Part shown: piece by piece, positions 1 to 8,367 of the stretch
Numbering within the stretch: position 1 is the stretch's first letter
Layout: each line of letters begins with the position of its first letter
Program-made: the position numbers and the translations under genes
Assembly (NCBI GenBank): GCA_013824835.1
Contig: PNOM01000013.1
Location: 1-49,738, forward strand
Length of the DNA stretch: 49,738 nucleotides
Direction of reading: 5' to 3'
Source of the DNA: Syntrophus sp. (in: bacteria)
Lineage (GTDB): Bacteria; Desulfobacterota; Syntrophorhabdia; Syntrophorhabdales; Syntrophorhabdaceae
Notes under the pieces: generated by a model
Database searches by the model: none
Seen by the model: only the letters and a program-made list of their open reading frames with translations
What the model was told of the DNA's origin: nothing

Positions 1-631
1 GATTTCTTCTGCTGCATCTGCCGGGGTATTCATGTGGTCACTTTTTACGACAACATATTTATTATGTGTATTTGGCGGCGCCTTATCAAAGGCATAAGAG
101 GGGCCTCTTTCATACATCTGGTCTTTTGTGCCGACAACCCATAATAGCGCTGTTCCCGGTTTGATTGCAGCAGCATTCTTAGGTATAACCGCCTGGCCTT
201 CAGGGTCAAACCAGCTCAAATAGGTCTTTGCTGTGAGGCAGACTGCGGAAATCTTTCCCTGATTTACATCGTTAAAACAATAACGTTCATCACCTTTTTC
301 TTCTTTCAACATTTTTCTTGCACGGTTGACACTATCGCCGATTCTTGCCTGAAATCCTTTTAACTCTGGTGTATGACCTGGAGCGAGAGCCAATACCCCG
401 TCGACGGTGGCTGTTGTTGCATAATAAAGCGCAACATTAGCCCCTATGCCCTGCAATAAAGATTTTCTTTGCTCCATGCTTTTTCAGTGTAGCCACTGCC
501 ACATCGATCTCTGCCATAATGCCCTCATAGCTTTTATCATAAAAACGAGTTTTCGAGTATGGCATTTCAGGAATAACAACGGATTGCAGGATGAAACATG
601 GATGATTTTGCCGGATACACCGATAGATCAT
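1..631 (-). pseudogene. alpha/beta hydrolase remnant, disrupted, runs off the left edge
   Basis: Two minus-strand reading frames together read as an alpha/beta hydrolase. The upstream frame (631 to 437) contains IMAEIDVAVATLKKHGAKK then FIAGH and stops. The downstream frame (about 434 to 1) resumes with GANVALYYATT, then LALAPGHTPEL, LLWVVGTKDQMYERG and a late histidine in KSDHMN, then leaves the window. In an intact family member the two halves would join through a GHSxGA nucleophile elbow. Here the bases that would encode the catalytic serine are missing at about 437, so the frame is lost together with the nucleophile. The 5' part also lacks the usual HG oxyanion strand and a good ribosome site. 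It lies just downstream of ppnP on the same strand. A sequencing deletion could explain the break, but loss of the exact active-site codon and a poor N-terminus favour a decayed gene. Confidence 0.7.
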
Positions 632-670
632 TGCCCCTGAAGGACTCTGTTTTTCTTTCCCCTTGCTTCC

Positions 671-949
671 TTATTTATAGTAACAGATATAACCCACTTC
701 AATTGCAGCATCTATATCAAAAGATGCATCTTTCCCGACAATGAACTTTTCATTTTTCTTTACTTCCTGCCACTCTTTGCCCGGCAGCCTTACCTTCATC
801 GATCCTTCAATAATCACCATATGTTCTTCGGATGCGGTAGAGAATGTATATGTGCCGGGGGCCATCACACCCACGGTCGCATATCCTTCTGCGGTGTTTA
901 TTCCCAGGCTCTGTACTTTACCATAAAAATAGGTGCTGTGTTTAATCAT
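671..949 (-). CDS. ppnP: pyrimidine/purine nucleoside phosphorylase PpnP (DUF1255)
   Basis: This is a 92-residue single-domain cupin. The sequence follows the PpnP/YaiE pattern closely: YFYGKVQSLGI near the start, then ATVGVMAPGTYTFSTA, then EHMVIIEGSMKVRLPG and a final IEVGYICYYK. Family members phosphorolyse several purine and pyrimidine nucleosides to base and ribose 1-phosphate in the cytoplasm. The start at 949 is supported by a GGAGAGGG ribosome site five bases upstream. The gene lies 73 bp downstream of the U32-family gene on the same strand, and a nucleoside-phosphate hydrolase remnant (2916-3360) is also close by, so this corner may handle nucleotide salvage or cleanup. Length and motifs are complete. 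Confidence 0.93.
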   Translation of the reverse strand: MIKHSTYFYGKVQSLGINTAEGYATVGVMAPGTYTFSTASEEHMVIIEGSMKVRLPGKEWQEVKKNEKFIVGKDASFDIDAAIEVGYICYYK

Positions 950-1022
950 ATTGACCCTCTCCTCTCTTGTTGTATTGATTAATCAGTCTATCTTTTTTAA
1001 AGAGTTATTGGCAAGCTTTTCG

Positions 1023-2891
1023 TTAGACAATGCAGCCTCCCTTATGCTGTTTCCTGTTTACCCCGCTCCCTTCCAGAATCACAAACATCCGGCACTGTTG
1101 GCAGTCAAATTCGAGGCAATAGGTGTGATGCCTGTCCCTGATCTTGAGGGGCTCTTTGAGGGGGCGAGTCGATCGGTTGTGCTTGGTGGGGCATAGGTCC
1201 AGTTGATGGCGGATGCAGTAGCGGGTAGTCATGACCGTTTTTCCGGCTATGCTGGAAAGGGTTTCAAAGGCAGGTTCAATGATTTCCGCACCATGGCGTT
1301 CATAGAATCGCCGGGCATGGTCGTTCAGGACGTTGGCCCGGAAATCCAGCCTTATTTCAGGAAAGGGGGCATTGTTGGGTGTAAGACGGACAAATTGGCG
1401 GGGGTATTTTTCGAGCCTGATTCGGGTGAGCGTCTCCAGAACATCCCGCCGGATGCCGTTTAAGGTGCTGACAGGAAGAAAGCCCGGCTGTTGGGGGTGA
1501 ATGGTCAGCACTATCACCTGGTAGGGGCTGTTGCCAATGCTCAAAAGGTGTGTCTCAATCTGTTTCAGGGCGCGGGATGGGTCCCTGGGAGGTTCACACA
1601 AGACCTCTCTGATCGTTTCCACCTCATTACCGTCTTCGTCTCTGACAGTCAGGCGTATTATGGCATCTTCTTGTATAAAAACCATTTCCACGGCTATCCG
1701 GCGATGGGCCGAGGTTTTTTTCAGAATTCGGGTAAAGGCCATGTCATGGTTGCGATAGAGGGGGATACCGACATTGAGGCCGGTCATATTGTTGGGGTAA
1801 ATTTTATCCTTATCCACCCGGTCGATACGGAACCCGGCCAGGTTTTTTTGCTTTGTGAAAAAGCATATCCCGTCTCCGTTTTGCAGGTCATGACGGTCCA
1901 TGCGGAAATAGGTCTTTCCCACGCTGGTGACGGTCCCTACATACTGTCCGATGGCCTTCTGCGTGTCTATGGAGGCGACCTTTTCTTTCCTGCCGGTGAT
2001 GAAGTATCGGGTATACCCCCGGTTAAAGGTTCTGGAGGGTTCCGGTGAAAAGGTAAAGGTGCTGCTGCCTGAACTGCTGCGGCAATAGTCTGAATGCCCG
2101 CTTATGAACTGGTCAATAGCTTGCCGGAAAGCGGCGGTAACGTTTTTTACATAGTCGATCCCCTTGTATCTTCCTTCGATCTTAAAGGAGGTGACCCCGG
2201 CTGCAATAAGGTCCGGAATGGCGCTTATCAGGTTCAGGTCCTTGAGGGAGAGCAGAAATTTATCCTGTTGGATAACCTTGCCGTTGCCATCAATCAAGGT
2301 GTAGGGGGACCGGCACGGCTGGGCACAGACTCCACGATTGCCGCTCCGGCCCGTGGCAGCTTGACTCATATAACATTGTCCGCTGTAGGATACGCACAAG
2401 GCCCCGTACACAAAGGCTTCCAGCTCTACTCGGGTATTTTGTCGGATAATGGCAATCTCGTCAAGGGAGAGTTCCCTCGCCAGGATGACCCGCTTGAAAC
2501 CCACGGCTTCAAGGAATTGCACCTTTTCAGGGGTGTTGTTGTGCATCTGGGTACTCGCAATGAGGGGGATCGGCGGTAAGTCCAGCTCAAGCAAACCCAA
2601 ATCCTGGAGAATCAGGCCATCGGCCCCCATTTGAAAGACCTCCTGGATGATCTCAAGGGCCTCAGGGAGTTCCAGGTCCGTCATGATGGTATTAAGCGCC
2701 ACATACACCCTGGCGTAATAGAGGTGGGCGTGCTGAATCAGGCGGGCGATGTCCGCGACGCTGGTGCTGGCGTCGGCCCTGGCGCTGAATCTCGGGGCCC
2801 CGATATAGACGGCATCTGCCCCATGATCAATGGCGGCTATGCCGATGTCCGCGTTTCCAGCCGGTGCAAGCAGTTCGAGTAGTGTGACCAT
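1023..2891 (-). CDS. U32 peptidase-family protein (RlhA/YdcP-like)
   Basis: This 622-residue protein is of the U32 collagenase-like family, closest in layout to E. coli YdcP/RlhA, which hydroxylates a 23S rRNA cytidine using prephenate-dependent Fe-S chemistry. The N-terminal TIM-barrel part begins ELLAPAGNADIGIAAIDHGADAVYIG (residues about 6-31). The cysteine signature is C166, C173, C189 and C193 (ALCVSYSGQC, then GVCAQPCR), which would ligate an Fe-S cluster. A C-terminal extension has further paired cysteines (YCIRHQLDLCP and EFDCQQC), as in long U32 proteins. The ATG at 2891 has a GGGGAGG ribosome site. The gene follows the DNPH1-like remnant by 24 bp on the same strand. The exact substrate (rRNA, tRNA or another RNA) cannot be read from sequence, so no symbol is given. 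Confidence 0.85.
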   Translation of the reverse strand: MVTLLELLAPAGNADIGIAAIDHGADAVYIGAPRFSARADASTSVADIARLIQHAHLYYARVYVALNTIMTDLELPEALEIIQEVFQMGADGLILQDLGLLELDLPPIPLIASTQMHNNTPEKVQFLEAVGFKRVILARELSLDEIAIIRQNTRVELEAFVYGALCVSYSGQCYMSQAATGRSGNRGVCAQPCRSPYTLIDGNGKVIQQDKFLLSLKDLNLISAIPDLIAAGVTSFKIEGRYKGIDYVKNVTAAFRQAIDQFISGHSDYCRSSSGSSTFTFSPEPSRTFNRGYTRYFITGRKEKVASIDTQKAIGQYVGTVTSVGKTYFRMDRHDLQNGDGICFFTKQKNLAGFRIDRVDKDKIYPNNMTGLNVGIPLYRNHDMAFTRILKKTSAHRRIAVEMVFIQEDAIIRLTVRDEDGNEVETIREVLCEPPRDPSRALKQIETHLLSIGNSPYQVIVLTIHPQQPGFLPVSTLNGIRRDVLETLTRIRLEKYPRQFVRLTPNNAPFPEIRLDFRANVLNDHARRFYERHGAEIIEPAFETLSSIAGKTVMTTRYCIRHQLDLCPTKHNRSTRPLKEPLKIRDRHHTYCLEFDCQQCRMFVILEGSGVNRKQHKGGCIV

Positions 2892-2915
2892 CCATCCTCC
2901 CCTTGAAGAGCCGAA

Positions 2916-3360
2916 TCAGCCAATAGATGTGCTGATGTGTCCAACGGTCTTTCTAATAAATTCCCCCATGATGGTTTCGGCTTCTTCAATGGAGACATAG
3001 GCTGCTGCTTGTATCCCGGGGCTGCCGGCGATCATGGCGGAGATGGGTCGCCCGGATATTGTGCGATGGAGGCATAATACAGGTTTGCTTAAGGTAGTGG
3101 CCCTTCCAAGCTCATACCCCACCCCCAGGGAGGGCACTGAGACTTCGGCCACCACACAATCGCAGGCCGAGAGCCATGCCATGTCCCGGTCATGGATATG
3201 GGCGGTCGCTGGGTCCGTCATCGCCTTTCTCTGAAAGGGCGGGATTCCCCACATGTTCGGTCAATACTTCCCCGAAAGACCGCAGCCATGTGATCATGGC
3301 CTCATAGACCGCGGCATCATCCCGTCCCCCCCGGATCGATCCGGCAAAATAGATTTTCAT
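2916..3360 (-). pseudogene. DNPH1/Rcl-like 2'-deoxynucleoside 5'-phosphate N-hydrolase, frameshifted
   Basis: The true start is the ATG at 3358-3360 with a GGAAGG ribosome site. The first frame gives MKIYFAGSIRGGRDDAAVY then GEVLTEHVGNPALSEKGDD. The second frame continues with DPATAHIHDRDMAWLSACD and VVAEVSVPSLGVGYELGRA to the stop at 2916. These are the two halves of the Rcl/DNPH1 fold: the GSIRGG nucleotide loop, then the catalytic Glu in VPSLGVGYELGRA. Removing one base in the gatgacggaccc stretch near 3205-3215 restores one 147-residue ORF, the usual length of the family. The enzyme family cleaves the glycosidic bond of deoxynucleoside monophosphates and cleans nucleotide pools. Either this is a young pseudogene or the frame break is a base-calling error. 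Everything else is intact. Confidence 0.8.
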
Positions 3361-3385
3361 TCCATCCTTCCAATAAAAATCATGC

Positions 3386-4420
3386 TCACTGAAGGCTGAG
3401 TTGGTTCTCTTTCAGATATCCCATGGAAAAGTTTAGCGCCTCCTCGCCCGGAAGGTTCTTTGCCTTCATGGACGCCACATATTCGTTGATAATAGGCGTC
3501 ATTTTAGCTGCCCACCTAGCGTCTTCGGTTTTAGAGAGGGTTATGAATTTTATCCCTTTGCCCTGTGCGTAGACCTTGCCGTCCTTATCCATCTGATCCC
3601 ATAGTCGGCCGGTCTTTTCGATCCACTCTTCATTGATTTTTTCGATTATGCTCTGGATATCAGTGGGGAGACTATTCCATCTGGCCTTATTCATGACGCA
3701 AAACCCTGCGGACTCGTACGCGGAACTGTAATTTTCCGTTGTATACCTGGTCAAGTCTGCAAACTTCCACTGTTGCAGGGCTTCAACAGGAATCTGGATG
3801 CCCTCTACTACACCCGTTCTCAGGGCATCGTATGCCTCGCCAATAGACATTCCTACCGGCACACCTCCAAGGGCCCGCACAATCTTTGCGCTCAACCCCG
3901 TTGACCTGATCTTCATTCCATTCAGGTCTTCGAGTTTATAGACCGGCTTCTTTGTGGAGAGAAGGCCGGGTCCATGGGCATGAAGATACATAACCTTTAC
4001 CTCATCCAGTTCCTTTGGCTTAAACTTCCTGTAGTACTCGTTTGCCATCTTGGTGGCTACATACCCGCTCTTGTATCCAAGGGGAAGGTCAATCACTTCG
4101 GTGAGCGGGAATTTCCCCCTCGTATAACTCAAGAATGACCAGCCTACATCGGCTATACCCTTTGCCACACCGTCATAAATGAGTGGCGCTTGCGCCAGGG
4201 TGCCTGCCGGGAAAAAGGTAATTTTTACCCTTCCGTTTGTTCTCTTTGTCACTTCCTTGCACCATTGCTCCGCCAACTGGGCCTGCTGCGTGGTCATGGG
4301 CATAAAATGCGCATAATTGAGGGAAAACACCTTTTCCTGGGCATGGGCCGGCGCTGTGAGAAAGCAAAGCCCAACAAGAAAAAGTAGACCAATACCAAGC
4401 ATTAACACATAACGTTTCAT
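3386..4420 (-). CDS. TRAP transporter solute-binding protein, DctP family
   Basis: This is a 344-residue periplasmic receptor. It has a clear signal peptide (MKRYVLMLGIGLLFLVG, cleavage after AHA), then the DctP core: NGRVKITFFPAGTLAQAP, the conserved arginine strand LNGMKIRSTG that binds the substrate carboxylate, and VEGIQIPVEALQQWKFADL. The ATG at 4420 is preferred over an in-frame GTG two codons upstream because an AGGGGG ribosome site sits five bases before it. No DctQ/DctM genes follow, so it is an orphan receptor here. It is clearly paralogous to the DctP at 23150-24181, sharing runs such as GKFPLTEVIDLP and KNLPG, and could use that permease or one elsewhere. It lies 101 bp downstream of the GntR regulator and the RdhA-like gene, suggesting uptake of the acid those genes deal with. 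Confidence 0.9.
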   Translation of the reverse strand: MKRYVLMLGIGLLFLVGLCFLTAPAHAQEKVFSLNYAHFMPMTTQQAQLAEQWCKEVTKRTNGRVKITFFPAGTLAQAPLIYDGVAKGIADVGWSFLSYTRGKFPLTEVIDLPLGYKSGYVATKMANEYYRKFKPKELDEVKVMYLHAHGPGLLSTKKPVYKLEDLNGMKIRSTGLSAKIVRALGGVPVGMSIGEAYDALRTGVVEGIQIPVEALQQWKFADLTRYTTENYSSAYESAGFCVMNKARWNSLPTDIQSIIEKINEEWIEKTGRLWDQMDKDGKVYAQGKGIKFITLSKTEDARWAAKMTPIINEYVASMKAKNLPGEEALNFSMGYLKENQLSLQ

Positions 4421-4521
4421 AAACACCCCCTTTTTGTACTTGTCCTTCTTTCAAAGACGATTGTTTATTTCTTCATTCGTTTTTCCAAGTCGCCATGAAG
4501 CCCTTTCTGTGAACGTCTACG

Positions 4522-5274
4522 TCACCTTTCACCCCCTTTTGATTGCTTGTGTGTTTCATCTCTCTCCACGGTCTTCTTGAGGGTATTCTTCAAGAAGAGA
4601 ATGTCATGTTTGAACATTTTCTTTACGGCAGTCAGTTTTCGTTGGGCCATCAACTCTATGATCTCCCGGTGGATACGGGAAAGTTCCTGCTCAAAAGGGA
4701 GATCCAGGAAGTTGTGAGCGGCCTCGGCAAGAATCTCCAGAAGTGCCTTTGTAAAAGTTGACAATATGGGGTTGCCTGAAATACCGGCGAGGATGACGTG
4801 GAACTCGAAGTTTCTGTTCTTCAGATACACAGGGTCGTCAAAGTGAGCGTCAACATCGACGTAGAGGTCACGGAGCCTCTGGATATCTTTTTCGGTAGCG
4901 TTTTTTGTCGCTTCCATCATCACGTAAGGCTCGAACTGCATACGGACATCGAAGATGTGGTCAATAGTTATATGCCCGTTGTCTGCGAGGTTTTTCCACA
5001 GGACGCTTATGGGTTTGTGAAACACATTGTTCACAAAAATGCCACCTTTCGGCCCTTTTTTTACATCTATATAGCCCGATGCTTCAAGGAGCCTCAAGGC
5101 CTCTCTCAGCACTGACCGGCTCACCTTGAGGTCATCCGCAAGCTGCCGTTCCGTGGGAAGTCTGGACCCAATCTTGATCTCGTCTTTTATGATCTTGCTC
5201 TGGATCATCTGTGCAACCTGCTCGGAGTATCTTTTTGCTTCAAATCTATTAAAAGATTGTCCCAACATATGCAT
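4522..5274 (-). CDS. GntR/FadR-family transcriptional regulator (FCD domain)
   Basis: This regulator is about 250 residues long. The N-terminal winged helix is canonical: GSRLPTERQLADDLKVSRSVLREALRLLEASGYI. It is followed by an all-helical FCD ligand-binding domain with the usual acidic and histidine residues (FDVRMQFEPY, then RNFEFHVILAGISGNPIL) that hold a metal and bind a small carboxylate. A GTG codon at 5283 overlaps the stop of the upstream gene, but the ATG at 5274 has AAGGAG eight bases before it and is preferred. It sits between the RdhA-like gene and the DctP receptor on the same strand. The obvious candidate operator is the PdhR-like dyad at 6463-6477. The effector is unknown, probably the transported acid. 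Confidence 0.9.
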   Translation of the reverse strand: MHMLGQSFNRFEAKRYSEQVAQMIQSKIIKDEIKIGSRLPTERQLADDLKVSRSVLREALRLLEASGYIDVKKGPKGGIFVNNVFHKPISVLWKNLADNGHITIDHIFDVRMQFEPYVMMEATKNATEKDIQRLRDLYVDVDAHFDDPVYLKNRNFEFHVILAGISGNPILSTFTKALLEILAEAAHNFLDLPFEQELSRIHREIIELMAQRKLTAVKKMFKHDILFLKNTLKKTVERDETHKQSKGGER

Positions 5275-5279
5275 TCTCT

Positions 5280-6440
5280 TCACTCCTTCCCTGCTACGGG
5301 CACCTGCAGTTCTCCATCAACATCCTCTAAATCGAGCCACCACTTCTTGCGGGAATCCGGTCTCCCGTATCCCATGAGGTCGTCTCCCCGTATCGCGAGG
5401 CTTCTGGCAAGGCCTGAATGTCTCATTGCCCACCCCACTGCCCTGTGGAGGGGGGTGTACGGTTTGTTCCAGGGGCAGACCGTAATGCATGTGCCGCAGC
5501 ATGAACCCTTTTGATTCCCCACTCGCATGGACGTACATTTCTTCACATCTGTCGGCCATTTCTCATAACCGTTGTGCATCTCCTTCCCCCCGTCGCTTAG
5601 AGCCCCTGACGGGCATTCCCGGGCGCACTTCTTACACTTGGAACAAAAATCCTGAAGACCGAAGTCGATAGGCTTGTCGGGAAGAAGGGGTAGATCCGTG
5701 GTCACCACGGCTGCTTTAAAGCGTGGCCCGAGAAATGGATTTACCACACAGTCGCCTATCCTGCTCATCTCCCCGAGACCTGCCCAGAGAAGAATGGGGG
5801 GGACCACCACCCGGTAGCTTGGCGCATGGTGGGCCTGGGCTGGATAACCGAGTCTTCTTATGTAATCTGCAAGGATATTGGCGATGAATCCTGAGTTGGC
5901 ATAGGCCAGCATACTCATTGAACCGCTAATCCAATCGTGGCCCGATGAGGCGTCTGCTGTTCTCCAGTCCTGGTCCACAAGAATGGCGATGGCATACTTA
6001 TGGGGGAGTTCTACCGGTTTTTCACCGGCATCGAGGTTGAACATCTCAACTGTGTCCGAGTAGACCGCATAAGGGGGCAGCCTGCAGACCCCAACCTGGT
6101 CTGCCCGCAGGAAATATGCAGTTTCCTTGATGTGGCGGGTCAACGTCTCCAGGTCGCCTGGCAGAGGCGCCTTATTGGGTGCAACCGCCCCATCCTGAAG
6201 CGGCATCATGGCGGTTCTGATAGATGATAATGCGCCACCCAGAGGATGTTTGCGTATAAAACGTTTGAACTCCCTTTCGAGAACAGGGCCATAGTCTCCC
6301 GTAGCTGCCTTGATAAAACCGGCATCTTTCTCCCGCACCCTTTGGACCTTGTCATCGTGGATGGTTGTGGTAGGTCGTTCGACCCTTGTTAACGTGTGTG
6401 ATGGGAAAGGTTCCGGGTCAATGCGGGTATACCCTTTCAT
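5280..6440 (-). CDS. reductive-dehalogenase-like Fe-S/corrinoid-family protein, no Tat signal
   Basis: This 386-residue protein has the architecture of RdhA-family enzymes. An N-terminal/central catalytic domain contains SGHDWISGSMSMLAYANSG and ADYIRRLGYPAQAHHAPSYR (residues about 167-210). Two 4Fe-4S clusters follow at C266xxC269xxC272xxxC276 and C302...C315xxC318xxxC322P. Related enzymes bind a corrinoid and remove halides reductively; epoxyqueuosine reductase is a more distant relative. There is no twin-arginine signal and no rdhB membrane anchor, so it should be cytoplasmic, like the catabolic NpRdhA type rather than respiratory dehalogenases. At 386 residues it is shorter than most. A gene for an FCD regulator overlaps its end and a TRAP receptor follows, pointing to a small-acid catabolic unit. 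Dehalogenation itself is inference; another reductive B12 reaction is possible. Confidence 0.8.
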   Translation of the reverse strand: MKGYTRIDPEPFPSHTLTRVERPTTTIHDDKVQRVREKDAGFIKAATGDYGPVLEREFKRFIRKHPLGGALSSIRTAMMPLQDGAVAPNKAPLPGDLETLTRHIKETAYFLRADQVGVCRLPPYAVYSDTVEMFNLDAGEKPVELPHKYAIAILVDQDWRTADASSGHDWISGSMSMLAYANSGFIANILADYIRRLGYPAQAHHAPSYRVVVPPILLWAGLGEMSRIGDCVVNPFLGPRFKAAVVTTDLPLLPDKPIDFGLQDFCSKCKKCARECPSGALSDGGKEMHNGYEKWPTDVKKCTSMRVGNQKGSCCGTCITVCPWNKPYTPLHRAVGWAMRHSGLARSLAIRGDDLMGYGRPDSRKKWWLDLEDVDGELQVPVAGKE

Positions 6441-6462
6441 AGAGGTTCTCCTTAAAGAAGAT

Positions 6463-6477
6463 ATTGGTCAGACCTAT
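6463..6477. promoter_or_regulatory. candidate GntR/FCD operator (PdhR-like dyad)
   Basis: The 15-mer attggtcagacctat has a perfect GGTC-A-GACC core and matches the ATTGGTnnnACCAAT style of site used by FCD-type regulators such as PdhR and LldR. It lies 23-37 bp upstream of the start of the RdhA-like gene, whose operon encodes just such a regulator. Autogenous control is inferred. Confidence 0.55.
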
Positions 6478-6645
6478 ATATATTATCTATAACAGTGGAA
6501 AAGCTTTGTCAAGGGAAAATAAGCGGGGTAGACGCGAAAATCGTCCTGTGCTATAATTACCATCGAAGATAACCGATACATGCCTGACAACTCGCTGTGT
6601 AATACCCTCCACACTGCCTGTGGCAGGTACAAAAGGAGCCATCAC

Positions 6646-6960
6646 GTGGAAACCTATTTTATTGGAGTGCAAGTTACCCCATTACCAGACAATCCGCTCA
6701 TCACGAAGTTCGAAGCCGCCCGTGTCTATTTCTGGATTGTGGATTCATCCCCGGAAAATGCCATGGACAGGGCCAACAGCTATCTCTCCTCATACCTATG
6801 GAAACTTGAATCTGTTGACAAGGGTCCAATTGTGACTACCGCCGCGGACTTTGTGACCCAGGAAGAAGGGCTAAAAGGCTTCTGGAGGGCCAAACAAAAA
6901 GGTTTTGCAGCGCAGTTTGTTGGAAAGCCCAAACTTGATCAGGCTGAAAACCCCAGTTAA
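6646..6960 (+). CDS. hypothetical protein, 104 residues
   Basis: The product is not recognised. The start is taken as the GTG at 6646 because AAAAGGAG lies seven bases upstream. An earlier in-frame ATG at 6580 has no ribosome site and would add an unconvincing N-terminus. The protein is soluble, with VETYFIGVQVTPLPDNP, then FEAARVYFWIVDSSPENAMDRA and a C-terminal FWRAKQKGFAAQFVG. It has no signal peptide, membrane segment or cysteine pair. The alternation of short strands and a helix containing ENAMDRANSYL suggests a small ferredoxin-like alpha/beta fold, but this is a guess. It is divergent from the RdhA-like operon and stands alone; no terminator is obvious after it. Confidence 0.7.
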   Translation: METYFIGVQVTPLPDNPLITKFEAARVYFWIVDSSPENAMDRANSYLSSYLWKLESVDKGPIVTTAADFVTQEEGLKGFWRAKQKGFAAQFVGKPKLDQAENPS

Positions 6961-7067
6961 TTGAAGTTGTTAAGACGGGAGCACTGCTACAAGATTCACG
7001 GAAAAATGTTATCGCGGGGAGGAGATGGGCAAGAAGACTTATCTACTGTCGTCCCCAAGACCCTCGA

Positions 7068-7712
7068 TTATGCGTTATCTGATCTCTTCTGGCCGGTCAT
7101 AAGAAACACGGTAAACCGCCTCGTTTCTCCGCTGGGAGATGGCTTCATCACTTCTGTGGCGGATATATCCTGAACATTATCAAACCCCGCTTCTATAAAA
7201 GTATTGCGCAGTGTTGCCCGATCAAAACCGAAGTGGAATATGCCGGTATTGTCCTCATGAAATTGACCGTCATCCAAATCCAGATCAGCAACACACAGAA
7301 ATCCGGAGGGTGCCAGGATATTATAAAATTGATCGAAAAGAGGCTTTATTTCCTTGACATGATGAAGGGTCATACTGCTTACAACCAGATGATAATTGCC
7401 AGTTAGAGTATCTCCCTTGTCAAGATCGACAAGCAGAGCGCTCACATTGGTCAGGTTCAGTTTGGCGATCTTTGCATTAAAGATATCGAGCATTCCCCGC
7501 GAACTGTCTATGCCAACAATAGATTGAACCAACGGCTGTAGCTGGATAGTTAACAGCCCTGTGCCGCAGCCGAAGTCCAGGGCATTTATGTCGGACTTTA
7601 ATGCGATCTGTTTTGATATGGCATCAGCAATATCCTTTGCCAGTCTGACCCTTGCCGGATTCTCATCCCAGGTGGCAGCCTCTTTGTCGAAGTCCCGTTT
7701 TTCAGTGTTCAT
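7068..7712 (-). CDS. class I SAM-dependent methyltransferase
   Basis: This is a methyltransferase of about 214 residues. Motif I is ALDFGCGTGLL (residues about 45-54), with IVGIDSSRGML as the acidic motif II strand and a later VVSSMTLHHVKEI as motif IV/post-IV. The layout is that of small-molecule or quinone-type class I enzymes. The substrate is not readable. The longest frame begins at a TTG (7733) that overlaps the antitoxin stop as TGA/TTG. The ATG at 7712 is a more ordinary start and fits family alignments, although its ribosome site is weak. It is the last gene of a minus-strand run behind the PIN/Phd pair, so it may be co-transcribed with the toxin-antitoxin operon. Confidence 0.88.
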   Translation of the reverse strand: MNTEKRDFDKEAATWDENPARVRLAKDIADAISKQIALKSDINALDFGCGTGLLTIQLQPLVQSIVGIDSSRGMLDIFNAKIAKLNLTNVSALLVDLDKGDTLTGNYHLVVSSMTLHHVKEIKPLFDQFYNILAPSGFLCVADLDLDDGQFHEDNTGIFHFGFDRATLRNTFIEAGFDNVQDISATEVMKPSPSGETRRFTVFLMTGQKRSDNA

Positions 7713-7729
7713 AGGATCTTTGTCATGTG

Positions 7730-7966
7730 TCAATGATGGCTCCCGGTTCTCTCTCTTGATTCAGCGATTGCCTCCAGGATCTCTTGTCTGCTGATACTTT
7801 TCCCCAAGCCTGGTACATCAAATGGAGAACGGTGAGGGCGGGCATACTGTGGAACAATGGCGTACATATCGCCCCTACGACGCTTTATAACGACCTCTTC
7901 AGTCTTGGATTCTTCGAGGAGGCTCGATAGTTTTTCTCTGGCCTCGGAATATGTATAAACCTTCAT
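7730..7966 (-). CDS. Phd/YefM-type antitoxin
   Basis: This 78-residue protein has the Phd/YefM N-terminal DNA-binding pattern (YTYSEAREKLSSLLEE, then EEVVIKRRRGDMYAIVP) and a charged, presumably disordered C-terminus (ISRQEILEAIAESRERTG) that would wrap the toxin. It begins four bases after the PIN toxin gene stop, so the order is toxin first, antitoxin second, the reverse of the classic vapBC order. It would neutralise the PIN nuclease and, with it, repress the operon at the palindrome at 8373-8393. Confidence 0.88.
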   Translation of the reverse strand: MKVYTYSEAREKLSSLLEESKTEEVVIKRRRGDMYAIVPQYARPHRSPFDVPGLGKSISRQEILEAIAESRERTGSHH

Positions 7967-7970
7967 AAGA

Positions 7971-8360
7971 TTACGTCACCACCTTTATTGAAATACTTTT
8001 CGCCACTTCGCACATGCGGTTATCAAGGCTGATGAGGGGTAGCTTCGTCTCAAGGCAACACTGCATGTAGAATGCGTCATACGCATAGATATTGAATTTA
8101 ATAGCTACTTTCAAAGCATCCTGTATCCTTATAGGCACAAGTCTTACTGGGATTCTCTGCGAGATGTTAAAGGCCCTAAGGGCTTCTCGGTCCGATAAAC
8201 GTCCCTTTTTCTTCATGGCTGTCAGTGTATTTGCAATTTCGTAGGGAAGAACCTCTGGCGATACAAGAACCACGCCCGATGTTTTCTCAATAACCCATTT
8301 ACGGTTGGCTTCGTCAAGGACAACAGCGAGAAACGTGCTTGCATCAGCTACTGTTTCCAT
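7971..8360 (-). CDS. PIN-domain ribonuclease toxin (VapC-like)
   Basis: This 129-residue PIN-domain protein has its acidic metal ligands in place: D6 in VADASTF, the glutamate in SPEVLPYEIANTL, the aspartate in IYAYDAFYMQ and a final LISLDNRM. VapC-type toxins cleave tRNA or rRNA when the antitoxin is degraded. The partner antitoxin is of the Phd/YefM family, a common mix-and-match pairing. The ATG at 8360 has only a weak ribosome site, which would keep toxin synthesis low. The upstream promoter and operator lie at 8368-8396. Confidence 0.9.
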   Translation of the reverse strand: METVADASTFLAVVLDEANRKWVIEKTSGVVLVSPEVLPYEIANTLTAMKKKGRLSDREALRAFNISQRIPVRLVPIRIQDALKVAIKFNIYAYDAFYMQCCLETKLPLISLDNRMCEVAKSISIKVVT

Positions 8361-8367
8361 ATACTAA

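Noticed and set aside
1491-2048. 185-codon plus-strand frame
   Set aside because: It lies wholly inside the U32-family gene on the other strand and shows no independent coding signal.
6961-7173. 70-codon plus-strand frame
   Set aside because: The second half overlaps the methyltransferase end, and the sequence has no family features.
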